A stretch of DNA of 64,000 nucleotides from Dendrolimus kikuchii (GCA_019925095.2 CM034397.1:4359763-4423762); one strand, 5' to 3'; counted from the first letter of the stretch, positions 45,101-53,752 are shown. The notes: a model not told the origin generated them from the sequence alone. Translations and numbers: made by a program.

Positions 45101-46143
45101 TAAAATATATAAAAAATCTAAAAATAAAACTGCTATATACATATAAAAAACGTATACCAGGTCCTTTTCAGGGGGAGCGTTCTCAAAATCTGGCCGCATT
45201 CCTACGTTCTATGGGAATAATGCTAATGCGTTGCCCAAACTACACGCCAGCTTTTGGTCACGCGAGACTTCTTTCAGCACGAAGTTGCTGGTAGAGAAAA
45301 GCAATGTTACTCTCTAAACTGTATTTTTTCTCAGGTTATCTGACCTATGACATGATACACTACTACGTGCACCATGGGTCACCCAATGATGGCACTTACC
45401 TCTATGCTATGAAGCGGTATCATTCCAATCATCATTTCGTTAACCATGACAAAGGTAAGTAAGTGCATGTCTAATCTTCCTATCTCATTTTCGAAGTCTC
45501 TGAAAGTCCATTAGTAATTTAGCTTCAGCCAGTTGTTAATAACTGTGTATAAAATAAGGAATATCCAAGTATTTTTCAAATCATATATATCACGTTTTTT
45601 TTTATTACAATGACTTTTTTAAAATAACGGTTTTATTCATAGAGCGGTAGAGTAGGTTTGAGTGCTTCTTTATGGTTCTTAAAGAAGCATTCAAAATTAC
45701 TCTAACTTTTTATGATTAAGACCTTATTACAATAAAAGCAAATTTAACTTAGTTACGCTGTAGTCTCCCCATAGCCGTTCAAGACTATAAGTTGAATACT
45801 GAGCCTAAGTCACCGTCTTCTATAGGTAATGTGCCCAGAAGGCAACGTGTCCTCGCTGGATCGGCATACCGATCCGTTGTGCGAGGTAGGCACCAGCCCT
45901 CTGATCACCTGAAGAGTATTTTTTTTTTTAATTTAATTTTAGTTATGGATTTTAATTAATAAAAACATTCCAAAAATTGCATCAGAATCGTGCTAAGCCA
46001 AAATTGAAGAAAGAAGAAGCAATTGCGCATATTTCTATAATATTATTTTTGTTCCAGCTTTCGGCATCAGCAGCAAAATATGGGATTACGCATTTAAAAC
46101 ATTTGTCCGCGTTAAAAAACTAGGTTTTAGTTTACACTGGTAG
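31860..46143 (+). CDS. FA2H: Fatty acid 2-hydroxylase, catalytic C-terminal part (5 exons)
   Basis: FA2H is an integral ER membrane di-iron enzyme that hydroxylates carbon 2 of fatty acids used for ceramides and other sphingolipids. Exons at 31860-32082, 36345-36520, 36963-37089, 45335-45454 and 46058-46143 splice in consistent phase (0,1,0,1,1) at GT-AG junctions into about 243 codons. The order of motifs follows the family: LDWSKPLL, then EYSLHRWVFH, HFLIHGMHHK, HYYVHHGSP and YHSNHHF. These are the expected histidine clusters, and they sit between hydrophobic segments. Human FA2H is 372 residues, with a cytochrome b5 domain in the first third. That domain (HPGG motif) was not found here and probably lies left of the window. 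Introns are about 4.3, 0.44, 8.2 and 0.6 kb and full of transposons, yet the exons are intact. Confidence 0.93.
32108..32405 (+). mobile_element. SINE-A in FA2H intron
   Basis: 'cgtgcaagaacggagaaaga' to 'actcatacaataaa', with a deletion in the 'catttgcccgactgg' part. More diverged than the 6057 copy. Confidence 0.75.
32462..32754 (-). mobile_element. Jockey-like LINE 3' end in FA2H intron
   Basis: Reverse match to 19560-19830: 'gaaagtggtcaccgctgtct', 'ggccacaaagatattttata' and 'gagctcaaggaaatgaggg'. The encoded tail is scrambled. Confidence 0.65.
32757..33055 (+). mobile_element. SINE-A in FA2H intron, second copy
   Basis: 'tatccgtgcaggaacgtaga' to 'ctcctgcaataaataaaaa', nearly full length with a short deletion around 'gagagcacctttgg'. 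Confidence 0.8.
33099..33128. repeat. (GA)n microsatellite
   Basis: About fourteen GA units. Confidence 0.95.
33240..33780. other. Intronic stretch, nothing firm
   Basis: A C/T-rich segment at 33595-33710 and 'cacgatggcttcgccctcgg' near 33716 look like repeat debris. No coding signal. Confidence 0.35.
33780..34085 (+). pseudogene. LINE ORF tail in FA2H intron
   Basis: Reads IPPILTKRFASTFVMPTAKE, WNSLPEAVFPDTYNLGILKS and NRYLLGKRALS, then stop at 33983. This is the conserved C-terminal tail of jockey/CR1-type LINEs. The 3' UTR 'catcgggcgag..caaacgcgaacctat' matches the insert at 21788-21935. Confidence 0.75.
34390..35200 (+). pseudogene. mariner transposase relic in FA2H intron
   Basis: Cut-and-paste transposase remnant. 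Readable pieces: VPHNLTDAQKQVRVECCRNM, then RVYDITTSDESLIYQYDPET (first catalytic Asp in SDES) and WVFQNESTPTKMKRSRSGG. After a deletion and frameshifts come LLLHHDNAHAHT (second Asp) and a tail resembling the WF-x-RM-x-x-CI end. The N-terminal DNA-binding part is eroded. A terminal repeat candidate 'tttcgcaaaactttctgagt' lies at 35170-35190; the left one was not found. Inactive. Confidence 0.82.
35201..35560. other. Intronic stretch, nothing recognised
   Basis: AT-rich, no repeat ends seen. Confidence 0.4.
35573..35870. mobile_element. hAT-type MITE in FA2H intron
   Basis: The ends CAGTGTTCCGCAAAC and the complement (TTTGCGGAACACTG) are inverted. The 8-base 'gcctaggc' flanks both sides (35565-35572, 35871-35878) and is itself a palindrome. 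Subterminal 'ggtacac' motifs recur. 298 bases, non-coding. Confidence 0.87.
35880..36344. other. Intronic stretch before exon B
   Basis: Nothing recognised apart from the exon B acceptor. Confidence 0.4.
36345..36520 (+). CDS. FA2H: FA2H exon B
   Basis: Acceptor ATGTCCTTCCAG and donor GTAATA. Encodes CTVRALSPLQYLYHIGCGLI, membrane segment residues, then LEYSLHRWVFHLNP and KMHFLIHGMHHK, the first two histidine clusters of the fatty acid hydroxylase superfamily. Confidence 0.95.
36573..36757 (+). mobile_element. Helitron-like fragment between exons B and C
   Basis: 'tagaacggctttacagatct', 'aaatttggcacagagataga' and a 3' part 'agtgaagccgcgggcaaaag'. The 5' end and terminal CTAG are not clean. 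Confidence 0.5.
36963..37089 (+). CDS. FA2H: FA2H exon C
   Basis: Acceptor CACTGATTTCAG and donor GTAAGT. Encodes VPFDGLRQVFPPIPAFLLAS followed by a hydrophobic segment to LIKLTGALI. Corresponds to the 'PFDGSRLVFPPVPA' region of vertebrate FA2H. Confidence 0.95.
37113..37872 (+). mobile_element. Penelope-like element, copy 1, with endonuclease ORF end
   Basis: Flanked by 12-base 'tacatatttctt' at 37101-37112 and 37873-37884. Inverted ends of about 90 bases each ('aataaaactacgttttaacg' to 'ggccgtgatcacg'). Directly after the left arm a frame 37214-37486 reads HTLDKPNHYIRF, MMREAIEIKKHPNFNREDGW and PPVWDPIIKT, resembling the C-terminal GIY-YIG endonuclease tail of Penelope-like elements. A 3' UTR follows that shares a block with LINE-V. 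Inserted 11 bases (to the duplication) after the exon C donor. Confidence 0.8.
37885..39029. other. Intronic stretch, nothing recognised
   Basis: AT-rich, over 1.1 kb. Short frames at 38482 and 38838 have no family resemblance. Confidence 0.4.
39030..39130 (+). mobile_element. Degenerate Penelope-like terminal repeat
   Basis: 'ggttttaagtgtggcattt', 'caacgtttcggtcatttttc' and 'ggtagccgtaatcacgg' are a diverged copy of the left arm of the element at 37113. No second arm. Confidence 0.6.
39131..39965. other. Intronic stretch, nothing firm
   Basis: A GC-richer patch at 39170-39240 ('ggcttggcaactaggccttt') is an unclassified repeat-like piece. Confidence 0.35.
39966..40215. mobile_element. MITE Q copy 2
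   Basis: 'gtgcgttctgcttgtaactc', 'acgtcataattttcgatcac' and 'gcagtgctcataacgatcca' match the other Q copies. The right half is degenerate. Confidence 0.5.
40216..41247. other. Intronic stretch, little recognised
   Basis: A Helitron-like piece near 40500-40600 ('agttttt', 'cgatttagtccctctg'). No coding exon. Confidence 0.35.
41248..41722 (+). pseudogene. RTE-like LINE reverse transcriptase C-terminus
   Basis: Frame pieces read KLKRKVLEQCVLPVLTYV, then after frameshifts VHKFRVAQRAIERAM-like codons, MDRIRNEDIRKTTKVTDIAR and WAGHVCHRTNRRWGRRVLEW, GLGKRSVGS. The order CVLPVLTY / RTKVTDIA / WAGH is typical of insect RTE-type non-LTR retrotransposons. It ends near 'tggggaggcctaacttagga'. Frameshifted and inactive. 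Confidence 0.75.
41745..41990 (+). mobile_element. SINE-B copy 2
   Basis: Same body as 945-1190, from 'cctctgtgcttgagcaggct' through box B-like 'caggttcaattcccgg' to 'gggatatacaatgtgtgtg'. Intronic to FA2H. Confidence 0.82.
41991..42680. other. Intronic stretch, nothing recognised
   Basis: AT-rich. Confidence 0.4.
42683..42902 (+). mobile_element. LINE-Z 3' end copy 6
   Basis: GRPRHTFHDQIDRVLAEGDV to ARELA-equivalent (a 'gta' change alters the penultimate codons), then (TATG)n. Same breakpoint class as copy 4. Confidence 0.85.
43018..43395 (+). mobile_element. LINE-V 3' end, uninterrupted
   Basis: 'agaacctgagatataaatag', 'tagacgtgttgctggggagt', 'aacacgttgccaagtggtgt', 'gtgttctccagtggaactta' and final 'tttgaatttgaa'. 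Serves as the empty-site reference for the nested stack at 20640-22839. Confidence 0.7.
43555..43850. mobile_element. MITE T copy 2
   Basis: Ends 'ggggctatccatagattacg' and 'gacgtaatttgtagatggcc' are imperfect inverted repeats. The interior has 'aagggtgggaggagtcctaa' as in copy 1. Non-coding, about 296 bases. Confidence 0.7.
44160..44490. repeat. Probable LINE-derived repeat, unclassified
   Basis: Contains 'gacaattgctgtccatttct', 'gatcttatccaggttccggg' and 'aaggcgtcttgcagtgcg', a GC-richer block of the type seen as 3' fragments of lepidopteran LINEs. No second copy in the window. Confidence 0.35.
44662..45083 (-). mobile_element. LINE-Z 3' part copy 7
   Basis: Minus frame from 45083 reads RKICGVTLADRVRNTEVRKR, MLRWFGHVERMHDERMTKQI, then after a break RACMTRVMNVKEAS. 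(TATG)-type tail at 44662-44690. Very close to the 14800 copy over the shared part. Confidence 0.85.
45145..45300 (-). mobile_element. LINE-X 3' fragment beside exon D
   Basis: In reverse: 'tctcgcgtgaccaaaagctg', 'caacgcattagc', 'gaacgctccccctgaaaagg'. It stops about 35 bases before the FA2H exon D acceptor. Confidence 0.6.
45335..45454 (+). CDS. FA2H: FA2H exon D
   Basis: Acceptor TTTTTTCTCAG and donor GTAAGT. Encodes YLTYDMIHYYVHHGSPNDGT and YLYAMKRYHSNHHFVNHDK, with the last two histidine clusters (HYYVHH and HSNHH) that complete the metal site. Confidence 0.95.
45629..45723. repeat. Small foldback repeat, copy 1
   Basis: Arms of about 43 bases around 'tggttc': '..gagtgcttctt' pairs with 'aagaagcattc..'. 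Closely related to 59224-59320. Intronic to FA2H (between D and E). Confidence 0.75.
45815..45925 (-). mobile_element. LINE-X 3' fragment
   Basis: 'gtgcccagaaggcaacgtgt', 'tccgttgtgcgaggtaggca' and 'ctctgatcacctgaag' in reverse match the LINE-X block. Confidence 0.55.
46058..46143 (+). CDS. FA2H: FA2H exon E (terminal)
   Basis: Acceptor TTTTTGTTCCAG. Encodes AFGISSKIWDYAFKTF followed by the basic tail VRVKKLGFSLHW and TAG at 46141-46143. 'FGIS-K-WDY' is conserved at the end of the catalytic domain. Confidence 0.95.
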
Positions 46144-46228
46144 TTTACATTGTTAGTTTTGAGACAAAGGACTGAGAGTTCCACTAATAATAACCACACA
46201 TCGGTATTTATGACATTTTCGAATATAA

Positions 46229-46234
46229 AATAAA
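46229..46234 (+). terminator. Probable poly(A) signal of FA2H
   Basis: AATAAA 86 bases after the stop codon, the first canonical hexamer downstream. Confidence 0.6.
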
Positions 46235-46314
46235 ACAATTTAATTTAAAAAGCCTGCCTATTTGACAAGATCAACATGGAACCACCAAACTGTCAAATGC
46301 GTCATTTGTGTAGA

Positions 46315-47175
46315 CTCTGTCTCATGAAATAAGTACAGCGATAAAAAAATATTTTTATGAAGTGTTTTAATGTAAATATTACATTATATTTGTGTGTCTA
46401 CAGAGACCACAGGCCATGAAAATGGCCCGGAGTTTTGGAGGCCAAAACGTAGAGGCCCCTTGACAAATTTAATCTAAATGTGGCGTGACACTGACCGGCG
46501 ATTATCCCTATCTACACCATATAATAATGCACCCAAGGACAAGCCCCGGCCAGTGTAAGACTATTGTGGGAAATGAGAACAGAAAGTACCGGGCTGTTGG
46601 GGTGAACTACTAGTGGTACTAGGGGTCTGGGAACATGGGGACTATGGCGTCTGCCCGTCGCAATGTTCGGGCAACATGGAAAAATGGGCAGACGGTGACT
46701 CGCCACTCCCTGCATGGGCCCCAAAAAATGTCATAGAAGACAACATGGCAACATGGGTGTGAGTGGCTAAGGGGTGTAGAGAGAGGTGGGCTGCATGTTC
46801 ACCGAAGCTACTTCTTTCGTGGTACCATTTATCACTTCCACCCCTGGAGTTTAAGTCTTAGCTCTAGCGATCTTCAGTCTCTGCCGGCTGGCTAAGGCAA
46901 ACACAGAGGCCTTGCCGTGGCCCCCGGAATCGGGTTCGAGGTGTAGCTACTCACTTAAGGCATCGCCACAAAGCCCCCCTGCGGGTATTACATTATATTA
47001 TTATTATATTTTTTAATACTATTAAATTAGATGATATCTTTCTAAGATTAATTTTTCTTTTTTACATTCCGACGCGCGACCGTAGAACCGCATCTGCAGG
47101 ACTTATTTCGTGAGACAGAGTCTAATTTGTTGATCTTATTATGAATACTGCAATATAAAATGTAAAGAATGTTGT
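46315..47175 (-). mobile_element. Element K copy 2 (inverted relative to copy 1)
   Basis: In reverse it reproduces 27990-28830: 'cccgcaggggggctttgtgg' (46988 down), 'cactcacacccatgttgcca', and 'cgggccattttcatggcct' at 46430. 'tagactctgtctcatgaaat' at 46314 and its inverted counterpart 'atttcgtgagacagagtcta' at 47104 bound most of it. Confidence 0.65.
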
Positions 47176-47624
47176 TATATGTGTAATATAGATCTGGTAA
47201 ATTAATGATAGCGGTTGTTCTAAACACGATTATAAATGCATCAATTAATAATTAATTGAATTTTATATTGCGAGTTTTTTATAATACTGCTGTATGAATA
47301 AAGATCAGATAGTACCTATCTGAAGTCAGGAGTAACTAGGTTTTCAATTAATGAATCTTAATCTGTAGTATGAGAAAAAACACCTACCTCATAGGCTATT
47401 TACGTGCAAGTGCATTTCATTTAAAGTTTACGCCCCCTGGCGGCCAGACTTTAATTACGACGGGCGACGACGCTGAAAAAAGGTGTTCACTATATAAGAC
47501 CAATTATTTCGTCCTTAAGTAATATGTTGCATTTTATAGTCACTTGCAATCATTTATTACAATTATTCTACTGTGTGGTTATAATTAAAGCCCTGACGAA
47601 CAGTTTTAATTAAGGTTCCTATTA
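47176..47624. other. Intergenic, nothing firm
   Basis: AT-rich, downstream of FA2H. A short GC-richer segment at 47430-47480. Confidence 0.4.
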
Positions 47625-48285
47625 TGGAGGGCAGAGGTAAGGAGTTCTATTAGGTTTAAACTGAATCCCCCGGCCCAAGGAGAGGCTCACCCATACGGAG
47701 AGGTGAGTTTACGTCAGCCAGGACTGCGTCATCGGCCACGGCCTGTTTTCGTAGCATATGACGTGTCTGCGATTAATACAACCTTTTCATTCATTACAAT
47801 CTCATTTCACTACTACATAATATTATTAAAAATCACACATGTCACTCGCCTTACATACGTCTAACATGAATAACCTAAATATTATACCTAAATAATATCT
47901 ATAAATCTAAATACATAAAAGCTGCGAAATCATAAAATATACTTACTGAAATTGAAACAGACTTTAAATTTAATATATTAACAAAACATTTGGCCCTAAT
48001 CGACCCGGATTAAACCAGCAACTACAGATTCATATATTCAGGACAAATCAATACGTTATAATGTCGATTTAACAACTTAACGTACAACAATAATATTATG
48101 TAGTAATGAAATGAGATTGTAATGAATAAAAGATCGTATTAATCCCAGACATGACCTCAGCAGGAACACCGGCGTGTTTAGTGGGTATTCCGGCAAAAAG
48201 CCGGCGAGTCCTACTCTATCCCACTATTAAACATGTCCCTGAGTAGCGGGGTGTCCGCAAAAGGACTCACCTGAAAAAGCGCCGG
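47625..48285 (+). mobile_element. Retroposon family W copy 2, split by a MITE
   Basis: 47640-47757 ('cccaaggagaggctcaccca' to 'gtagcatatg') and 48160-48275 ('cagcaggaacaccggcgtgt' to 'ggggtgtccgcaaaaggac') together match 9108-9385, where these parts are adjacent. Confidence 0.7.
47763..48154. mobile_element. MITE inserted in family W
   Basis: Terminal inverted repeats of about 65 bases: 'gtgtctgcgattaatac' then 'cattcattacaatctcattt' at the left, with the complement at the right ending 'gtattaatcccagac'. 'atgac' is present at both junctions. The interior is AT-rich, non-coding. Confidence 0.82.
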
Positions 48286-50465
48286 CTAAAAGAAGTAGAT
48301 AATAAATAATTCAAGAACCGACCACAATTGCGCTAGAGTAAGTAAAGAGTATGATATGAATTTAACAGTTGCAGACGGTATAAAGTGTATCGAGTTAAAA
48401 TATTTTTAAAGTTATTTAACCGCTGATAATACTTTTATCGCTTTCTGTACAATTTACCCTCTAGCTACATTAGCGCCAGTCTTATTTAAAACCTTTTGAG
48501 TGGAATCTTTTAATATACTTCTTCCGATCTGGCAGAAAGATTCAACGTTTAAGGAAGACGAAAAAATAAAGATTTATTTAGTTTAATATAGAAGTATAAG
48601 AACTAAGTATATGTACCATAATACTTTGTTCTTGTAGTTCTAAATTATTTAAGACACTACAAAGACAAAACAAGCAAGAGAAGGTCTAAAACGAATGACG
48701 AAAGCAGTTTGAGAGTATGGCCTCAGAGACGATCCTCAGTCCTCTTTACCTCTACCATCCATAGTTTCTATAATTCTATATTATAATGGTACAAAGACAA
48801 AAAGTAACAGGTGTGATTGTTTATGTGAGTTTAAAATAAAAAAAATGTATGGTCAATTATTTGTATGAAATAGATATTAAATTAGTAATTGAGATATTAT
48901 GTGTCGTATGATATTTTAATAAGACAGTCTGTGGAAATCAATGTTTACAGCCGATACTTTTTCAACGCAAAATTTGGAGTCTTAGAAATAATGTTATTAG
49001 CATAGGGTGTAAATAACGCTGTTTAAAAATAAGAAAATTAGAAAAAGCATTTGTAATATTACAAATCATTCTTTATGTTTTTTTTTCTAATTTATCTCAT
49101 TATGAATGATTGATTTTGGAAATTATCGCTAGCTTAACGTTGTTGGCTAAAATGGTTGCACAGCTAATGCCGGTATAAGACGGGTTAATTGAATCAATAT
49201 GGTTGGTTTGGATGGTTCAATGGTTTATGTTTACACAGATCGCTTTGGATGATTCATCCGAACTGAAAGATAGAAATGAACCGTCTAATATCGACTTAAT
49301 ATAATTTTTATATTTAGAATATACTGAACATTGAATTGTTGTTTTTTATTTTAGAATCTTTATTAAAAATCTTTAATGTAGGTACATCGGATTAATGTTA
49401 GTAAAACGCTGTTATTATACTGTGGCCTTCAATTAATGTTAAGATAGTTTTATTACTTAGATTACTTTCAGATAGTAATTGTAACGTTCCTATGGTCGCC
49501 GATGTAGGAGCTAGAACTACATTAAGCACACGTCGGCCACGTACGCCGATGTGAGCACATTACAGCCCATAGAGGCGCAGCGTCCAAATCTCCGGAAACT
49601 ATGGTCTTGATCGTAGGTTCTCTTGATTTCGGTATTCTGTTAATTTCAGTTGCGTCCCACGGGCACGCCACTATATCTTTGTAAATATTTATAAGCGAAA
49701 TAATTATTTAAAATTTTGGTATCTTTTTAATATTCATTTCGGTTAGCGCCATTTCTGCTAATGTTACCATTATTCTTTCTACTATTATTCTGCCGCGACG
49801 ATATCGAGAACATATTGTGGATTTGTAGAGTACCAATTTTTGACACTATCTTACTGCAATCGTTCTTTGAATATCTTCTCAACGCCATGATATTGAAATT
49901 GTAGAATTGGGCTCTAATTGTTTAGAGCTATATTATATATACGCCATGCGACGCCACACCAATTTAACGATCACAGATTTAGTCGGATGGCGGAGGCGCT
50001 GATAGCGTGTACATAGTGTAGTAGTTAGTAGTGTGCTCTGTGTCCCAAAAGTCGGTGGCGTCATTATCCGAGCGTCAATCTGTCAAATTTAGTTGACGAC
50101 AAGAAGAATTTATTACAACCAGAGCGAAATGCGTGATTATTTTACCAACTGTTCATTGCCTTAAATTAAAATTTGACATAAGCTCTATACAAGTAATGTC
50201 AAAATTTAACCAGTAGTAAGACAGTGAATGAATATTAAGATAGAGAACCGGCCATAAGACGCGCGTGAATTGTGTGCACATTACACACACACCTTCCACG
50301 CGTGACGTCTCAGTCGTGTGCGTCGGCGTAATGTAGTTCTTGCTTAATACGAGCGTTTTTTTATTTATTTTTAAGCATTTATTATCAACACTTTAAATAC
50401 ACAGATTCATTATAATAATTATTTTGATATTTCTTAATTTAAACTTGTCAATTTTAAACAGGGTT
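48286..50465. other. Intergenic, 2.2 kb with nothing recognised
   Basis: AT-rich. A GC-richer piece at 49485-49620 ('gatgtaggagctagaactac') might be decayed coding or repeat DNA but shows no continuous frame. No copy of it elsewhere in the window. Confidence 0.35.
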
Positions 50466-50700
50466 TCTCTAGAACATTTATTCCGCGTACAACGATGATC
50501 TGGAGGGAACTTCTCGCCACGGTTTTCCCCTTGCGTTATGATATGGGTTTTTTTTTAAAAAGGGCATTATAAAATTTCTTAGAGGTCGGCAACGCGTTGG
50601 CGACACCCTTGGTGTTGCAAACATCTATAGGCGACGGTAACCACTTTCCATCAGGTGGGCCGTCTGCCTGTTTGCCTACTTCAGGCAATAAAAAGAACAG
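50466..50700 (+). pseudogene. Jockey-like LINE ORF tail and 3' end
   Basis: Reads FSRTFIPRTTMIWRELLATV, FPLRYDMGFF, frameshift, then FLRGRQRVGDTLGVANIYRR and stop, followed by the 'gtgggccgtctgcctg' tail. Same family as 19555-20200, about 235 bases kept. Confidence 0.8.
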
Positions 50701-51242
50701 TTTTTATTAATTTATCAAGGGCTGTAATTAAAATCACTTTTTAAATTAATTCATTTTGTAAACTGACTAAGCACTTAATACATATATCAAAATAAAGCAT
50801 CCAATTTCACCGCTGGCTCTGTCTAATATCCCATCTGGGACAATGTTAGTGTATGTGACTGTAGCTAATGCGTAATTTATGATGCGAAATTGTAATTAAT
50901 TGTTAATGACGTTAAGCATTGACAGATAACGTATGTATAAATACTAATGTAGCTGATCATTAACGGCGTTATTTTTAAAGCTCTAAATGGGCATTTAGCC
51001 ACAGTCACTTACATTAACATAATCCCAGATGGAGCAGGGGCCTAAAAGAAAAGTAGTCATGATTTATAGTTTTAAATTATTTGTAGAACCCTTGGCCAAG
51101 TAGTGTTATCACTGAGCTTAAAAATCATTTCAGGCATTTCTTCATATTAAGAAAACTACACAACTATACTTAATAAACGAATACAGACTATAAAAGTATT
51201 ATAATCACAATCATCAACTACCATTAAAAATAAAATATATAT
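50701..51242. other. Intergenic, nothing recognised
   Basis: AT-rich. 'atcccatctgggacaatgtt' (50828) and 'aatcccagatggagcag' (51020) are loosely inverted, possibly ends of an unnamed MITE. Confidence 0.35.
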
Positions 51243-51360
51243 ATTTATTTTTATTGCAGGAGTTCAGCAGACAGGCAGACGGCCCACTTAATGGAAAGCG
51301 GTTACCATCGCCTATGGACATTTGCAACACCAAAGGTGCTACAAATGTATATCTAATTTT
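51243..51360 (-). mobile_element. SINE-A 3' fragment
   Basis: 'ttattgcaggagttcagcag' to 'gcaacaccaaaggtgctac', 5'-truncated. Confidence 0.75.
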
Positions 51361-51537
51361 TCTTTAAAATCTCCTTAGAGTGCACTGGGTTGCCTGGAAG
51401 AGATCGTTATCAGCGATAAGGGCGCCCATTGTTCTAATGCAAATGTATTCGTATCAATTATCCAGGTTTAAGTTTATGCTGAACAGTAAAGAGTTTTCAC
51501 TCATTCATATAAATCATAAAATTATTACAGAAAATCC

Positions 51538-51750
51538 AGTGCCAAATCGCTATCAGGTGGAAACGTTCCCAATAGACTGACCGAACCCTCTTTGAATAGC
51601 AACGCTGATGCGTTGTCCGAGGTATAGACAGTCTTTTGCTCACGTGAGACATTTACCAGACATTTGGCTATGTCTCGATAAAGTTTGTGCGCCTCAGGCC
51701 CCCATGGTTCAAGATCTCGATCCCAAAAGCCGCAAATATATAACTATTTC
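51538..51750 (-). mobile_element. LINE-X 3' fragment
   Basis: Very close to 29325-29495: 'cgctatcaggtggaaacgtt', 'gcgttgtccgaggtatagac' and 'gcgcctcaggcccccatgg'. Confidence 0.65.
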
Positions 51751-52112
51751 CGATGGCTGAATATTTGCAGCGTTTTAGGGCCTCTTAGGGCAGCAGCAGT
51801 GCCGGCTGTCAGGCTAGCGGTTGCAAGATGGGACGCCGCCATGTCTATAATATTATAAAACACTCAAAATGCGTGTGTTATAACGAAGAATCTCTTCCAT
51901 AACCTAGAGAGCTTTTCGCTAGGAAGCTGGGTGAAGAGTCAGGTACAGAAGCCAGCACTCTTGGAGATGGCACAAATTGTGAGGGAGTTCCTGTCTCTGG
52001 AGCCCTAACCACATATAGTTTAGCCTTCAGGCCCCCCTGTCGGCGGACTACGAGATTTTTTGTTCTGTTTTACAAAAAAAATATGTAAATCAATAAATAC
52101 TTGTATAATAAA
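51751..52112. other. Possible further LINE-X or related 3' sequence
   Basis: GC-richer; 'gcctcttagggcagcagcag', 'gttgcaagatgggacgccgc', and near 52033 'ggcccccctgtcggcggact'. No continuous frame recognised. Confidence 0.3.
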
Positions 52113-52126
52113 TTAAACGAATATAT

Positions 52127-52432
52127 AATAAAAGTACGTTTTAACGGTTTTAAGCGCGGTAATTTTATTTGATTTTGGTTTTTTCGACGTAAAAATAATA
52201 ATCATAAACAAAATTCAAATTAAATAATTAAAATTAACAAGTTGGCGGTAGGCTAAATAAAACTTTAACAATACTGGTTGACACTTGACATCTTTGTCTT
52301 CCGTGATCACGGCCACTGAAAAGTGGCCGAAACGTCGGAAAAGCCAAAATCAAATAAAATTACCGCGCTTAAAACCGTTAAAACGTAGTTTTATTATGTA
52401 TACAAGTCGCGAAAACTTAAGAAAATATTATG
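52127..52432 (+). mobile_element. Penelope-like element, copy 3
   Basis: Flanked by a perfect 14-base repeat 'ttaaacgaatatat' at 52113-52126 and 52433-52446. The left arm is cut short at 'ttttttcgacgt' and joined to the 3' UTR part; the right arm is complete to 'aaaacttaagaaaatatt'. The coding region and LINE-V-like block are deleted. Confidence 0.82.
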
Positions 52433-52446
52433 TTAAACGAATATAT

Positions 52447-53080
52447 TCAAAACATTTTAAGAAATATAATATTTAAAATAATGAATTAGCCGAAAACATT
52501 ACATGGGTCAATGGAACGGTTCCTAGTAATGTATTTGTAAGCTCAGTGTTTTTAACAATTACTATAGATTTATGTAACCATTGTTATTTTATAATATTGT
52601 TCTGTGATTTATTGTGGGTGGTTTACACAGTGCAAGTTATTGTCGTCGCTAACGACGATCTAAAATGATTTTTTGTAATATTCAAATTCGAACATAATGC
52701 ATAGGCCAATGAAATTTAACCCTTTTTAACCGAATTCCAAAATGAGGTTCTCAATTCGACTGTATATTTGTTACGTGATTTCACTGTTAATTGTGGACCG
52801 ATTTTCATTTCTTTTTCTTTATTCAAAAGAGAATACTCTTGAAGTAATTTTATTGGCACCAAGTCAGGATGTGATGAATGGATCCCAGGGAAATCGAGAG
52901 CAATCCTTGTTGAAGAGCGCCGAGCGTCTACAGACTTCGAAAAGCAAAATTTTTATACGCGTACCAGTAGTCTAATTTCTACAGGCGTTTAAAATATTAT
53001 TTCTAAAGCTATTCAAGGAACTAAAAGAACTAAATATTTTTTTAATAAAAACAAAATGAACTGTAAACTAAAAAGCAAAA
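52447..53080. other. Intergenic with an unsupported small ORF
   Basis: A 77-codon frame at 52742-52975 has an adequate start context (aaaATGa) and hydrophobic N-terminus (MRFSIRLYICYVISLLIV), but no cysteine pattern, dibasic sites or splice context that would name it. Confidence 0.3.
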
Positions 53081-53084
53081 AATT

Positions 53085-53325
53085 GCCAGGTGGTAGGGCA
53101 TTTGCCCGACTGGATAGCTACCACCTCTGGTCTAAAATATGTCGCCATAACAATCTTGAGTTGTGTCCCGGCATTAGTGATCAGGTCCGAGAGACCCTGA
53201 AGAGAGCAGCAGCGCATTCGTAGCACCTTTGGTGTTCCAAATGTCCATAGGCGATGGTAACCGCTTTCCATCAAGTGGGCCGTCTGCCTGTCTGCTGAAC
53301 TACTGCAATAAAAAAAAATAAAAAA
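53085..53325 (+). mobile_element. SINE-A, 5'-truncated
   Basis: From 'gccaggtggtagggcatttg' to 'ctactgcaataaaaaa'. Confidence 0.8.
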
Positions 53326-53414
53326 TTCTACAACATCTTGAAGTCGGTGTCAAGTAAAACATAAAAAAACAACAATAAAACTGAAAAACGCACCGACTTC
53401 AAGATGTCGTAGAA
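53326..53414. repeat. Hairpin with 24-bp arms
   Basis: 'ttctacaacatcttgaagtc' with 'ggtg' pairs with 'caccgacttcaagatgtcgt' and 'agaa', one mismatch, around a 40-base A-rich loop. Confidence 0.85.
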
Positions 53415-53507
53415 TTTATTTGTTTTTTGCTTCTTAGTTTGAAATACCGCTGTCGATGATTGTAGATATTGTTTCAAAAAATTAAATATAAAGGTAGCGT
53501 AATTCTG

Positions 53508-53752
53508 TTTTTTTTTATTGCAGGAGATCAGCAGACAGGCAAACGGCCCACTTGATGGAAAGCGGTTACCATCGCCTATGGACATTAGCAACATCAAAGG
53601 TGCTACAAATGCGCTGCTGCTCTCTTAAGGGAAACTGGAACCTGGTCACTAATGCCGGAACACAACTCGAAGGTTGTTCTGGCGATATACTTTAGACCAG
53701 GGGTGGTAGCCATCCAGTCGGGCAAATGCCCTACCACCTGGCAATGTTTACG
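53508..53752 (-). mobile_element. SINE-A, 5'-truncated
   Basis: 'ttattgcaggagatcagcag' to 'gcaaatgccctaccacctgg', inverted relative to the copy 200 bases to the left. Confidence 0.8.

Noticed and set aside
52742..52975. 77-codon ORF with hydrophobic N-terminus and fair start context
   Set aside because: No family, no processing sites, no splice context or repeat of it; length is within chance for this window.
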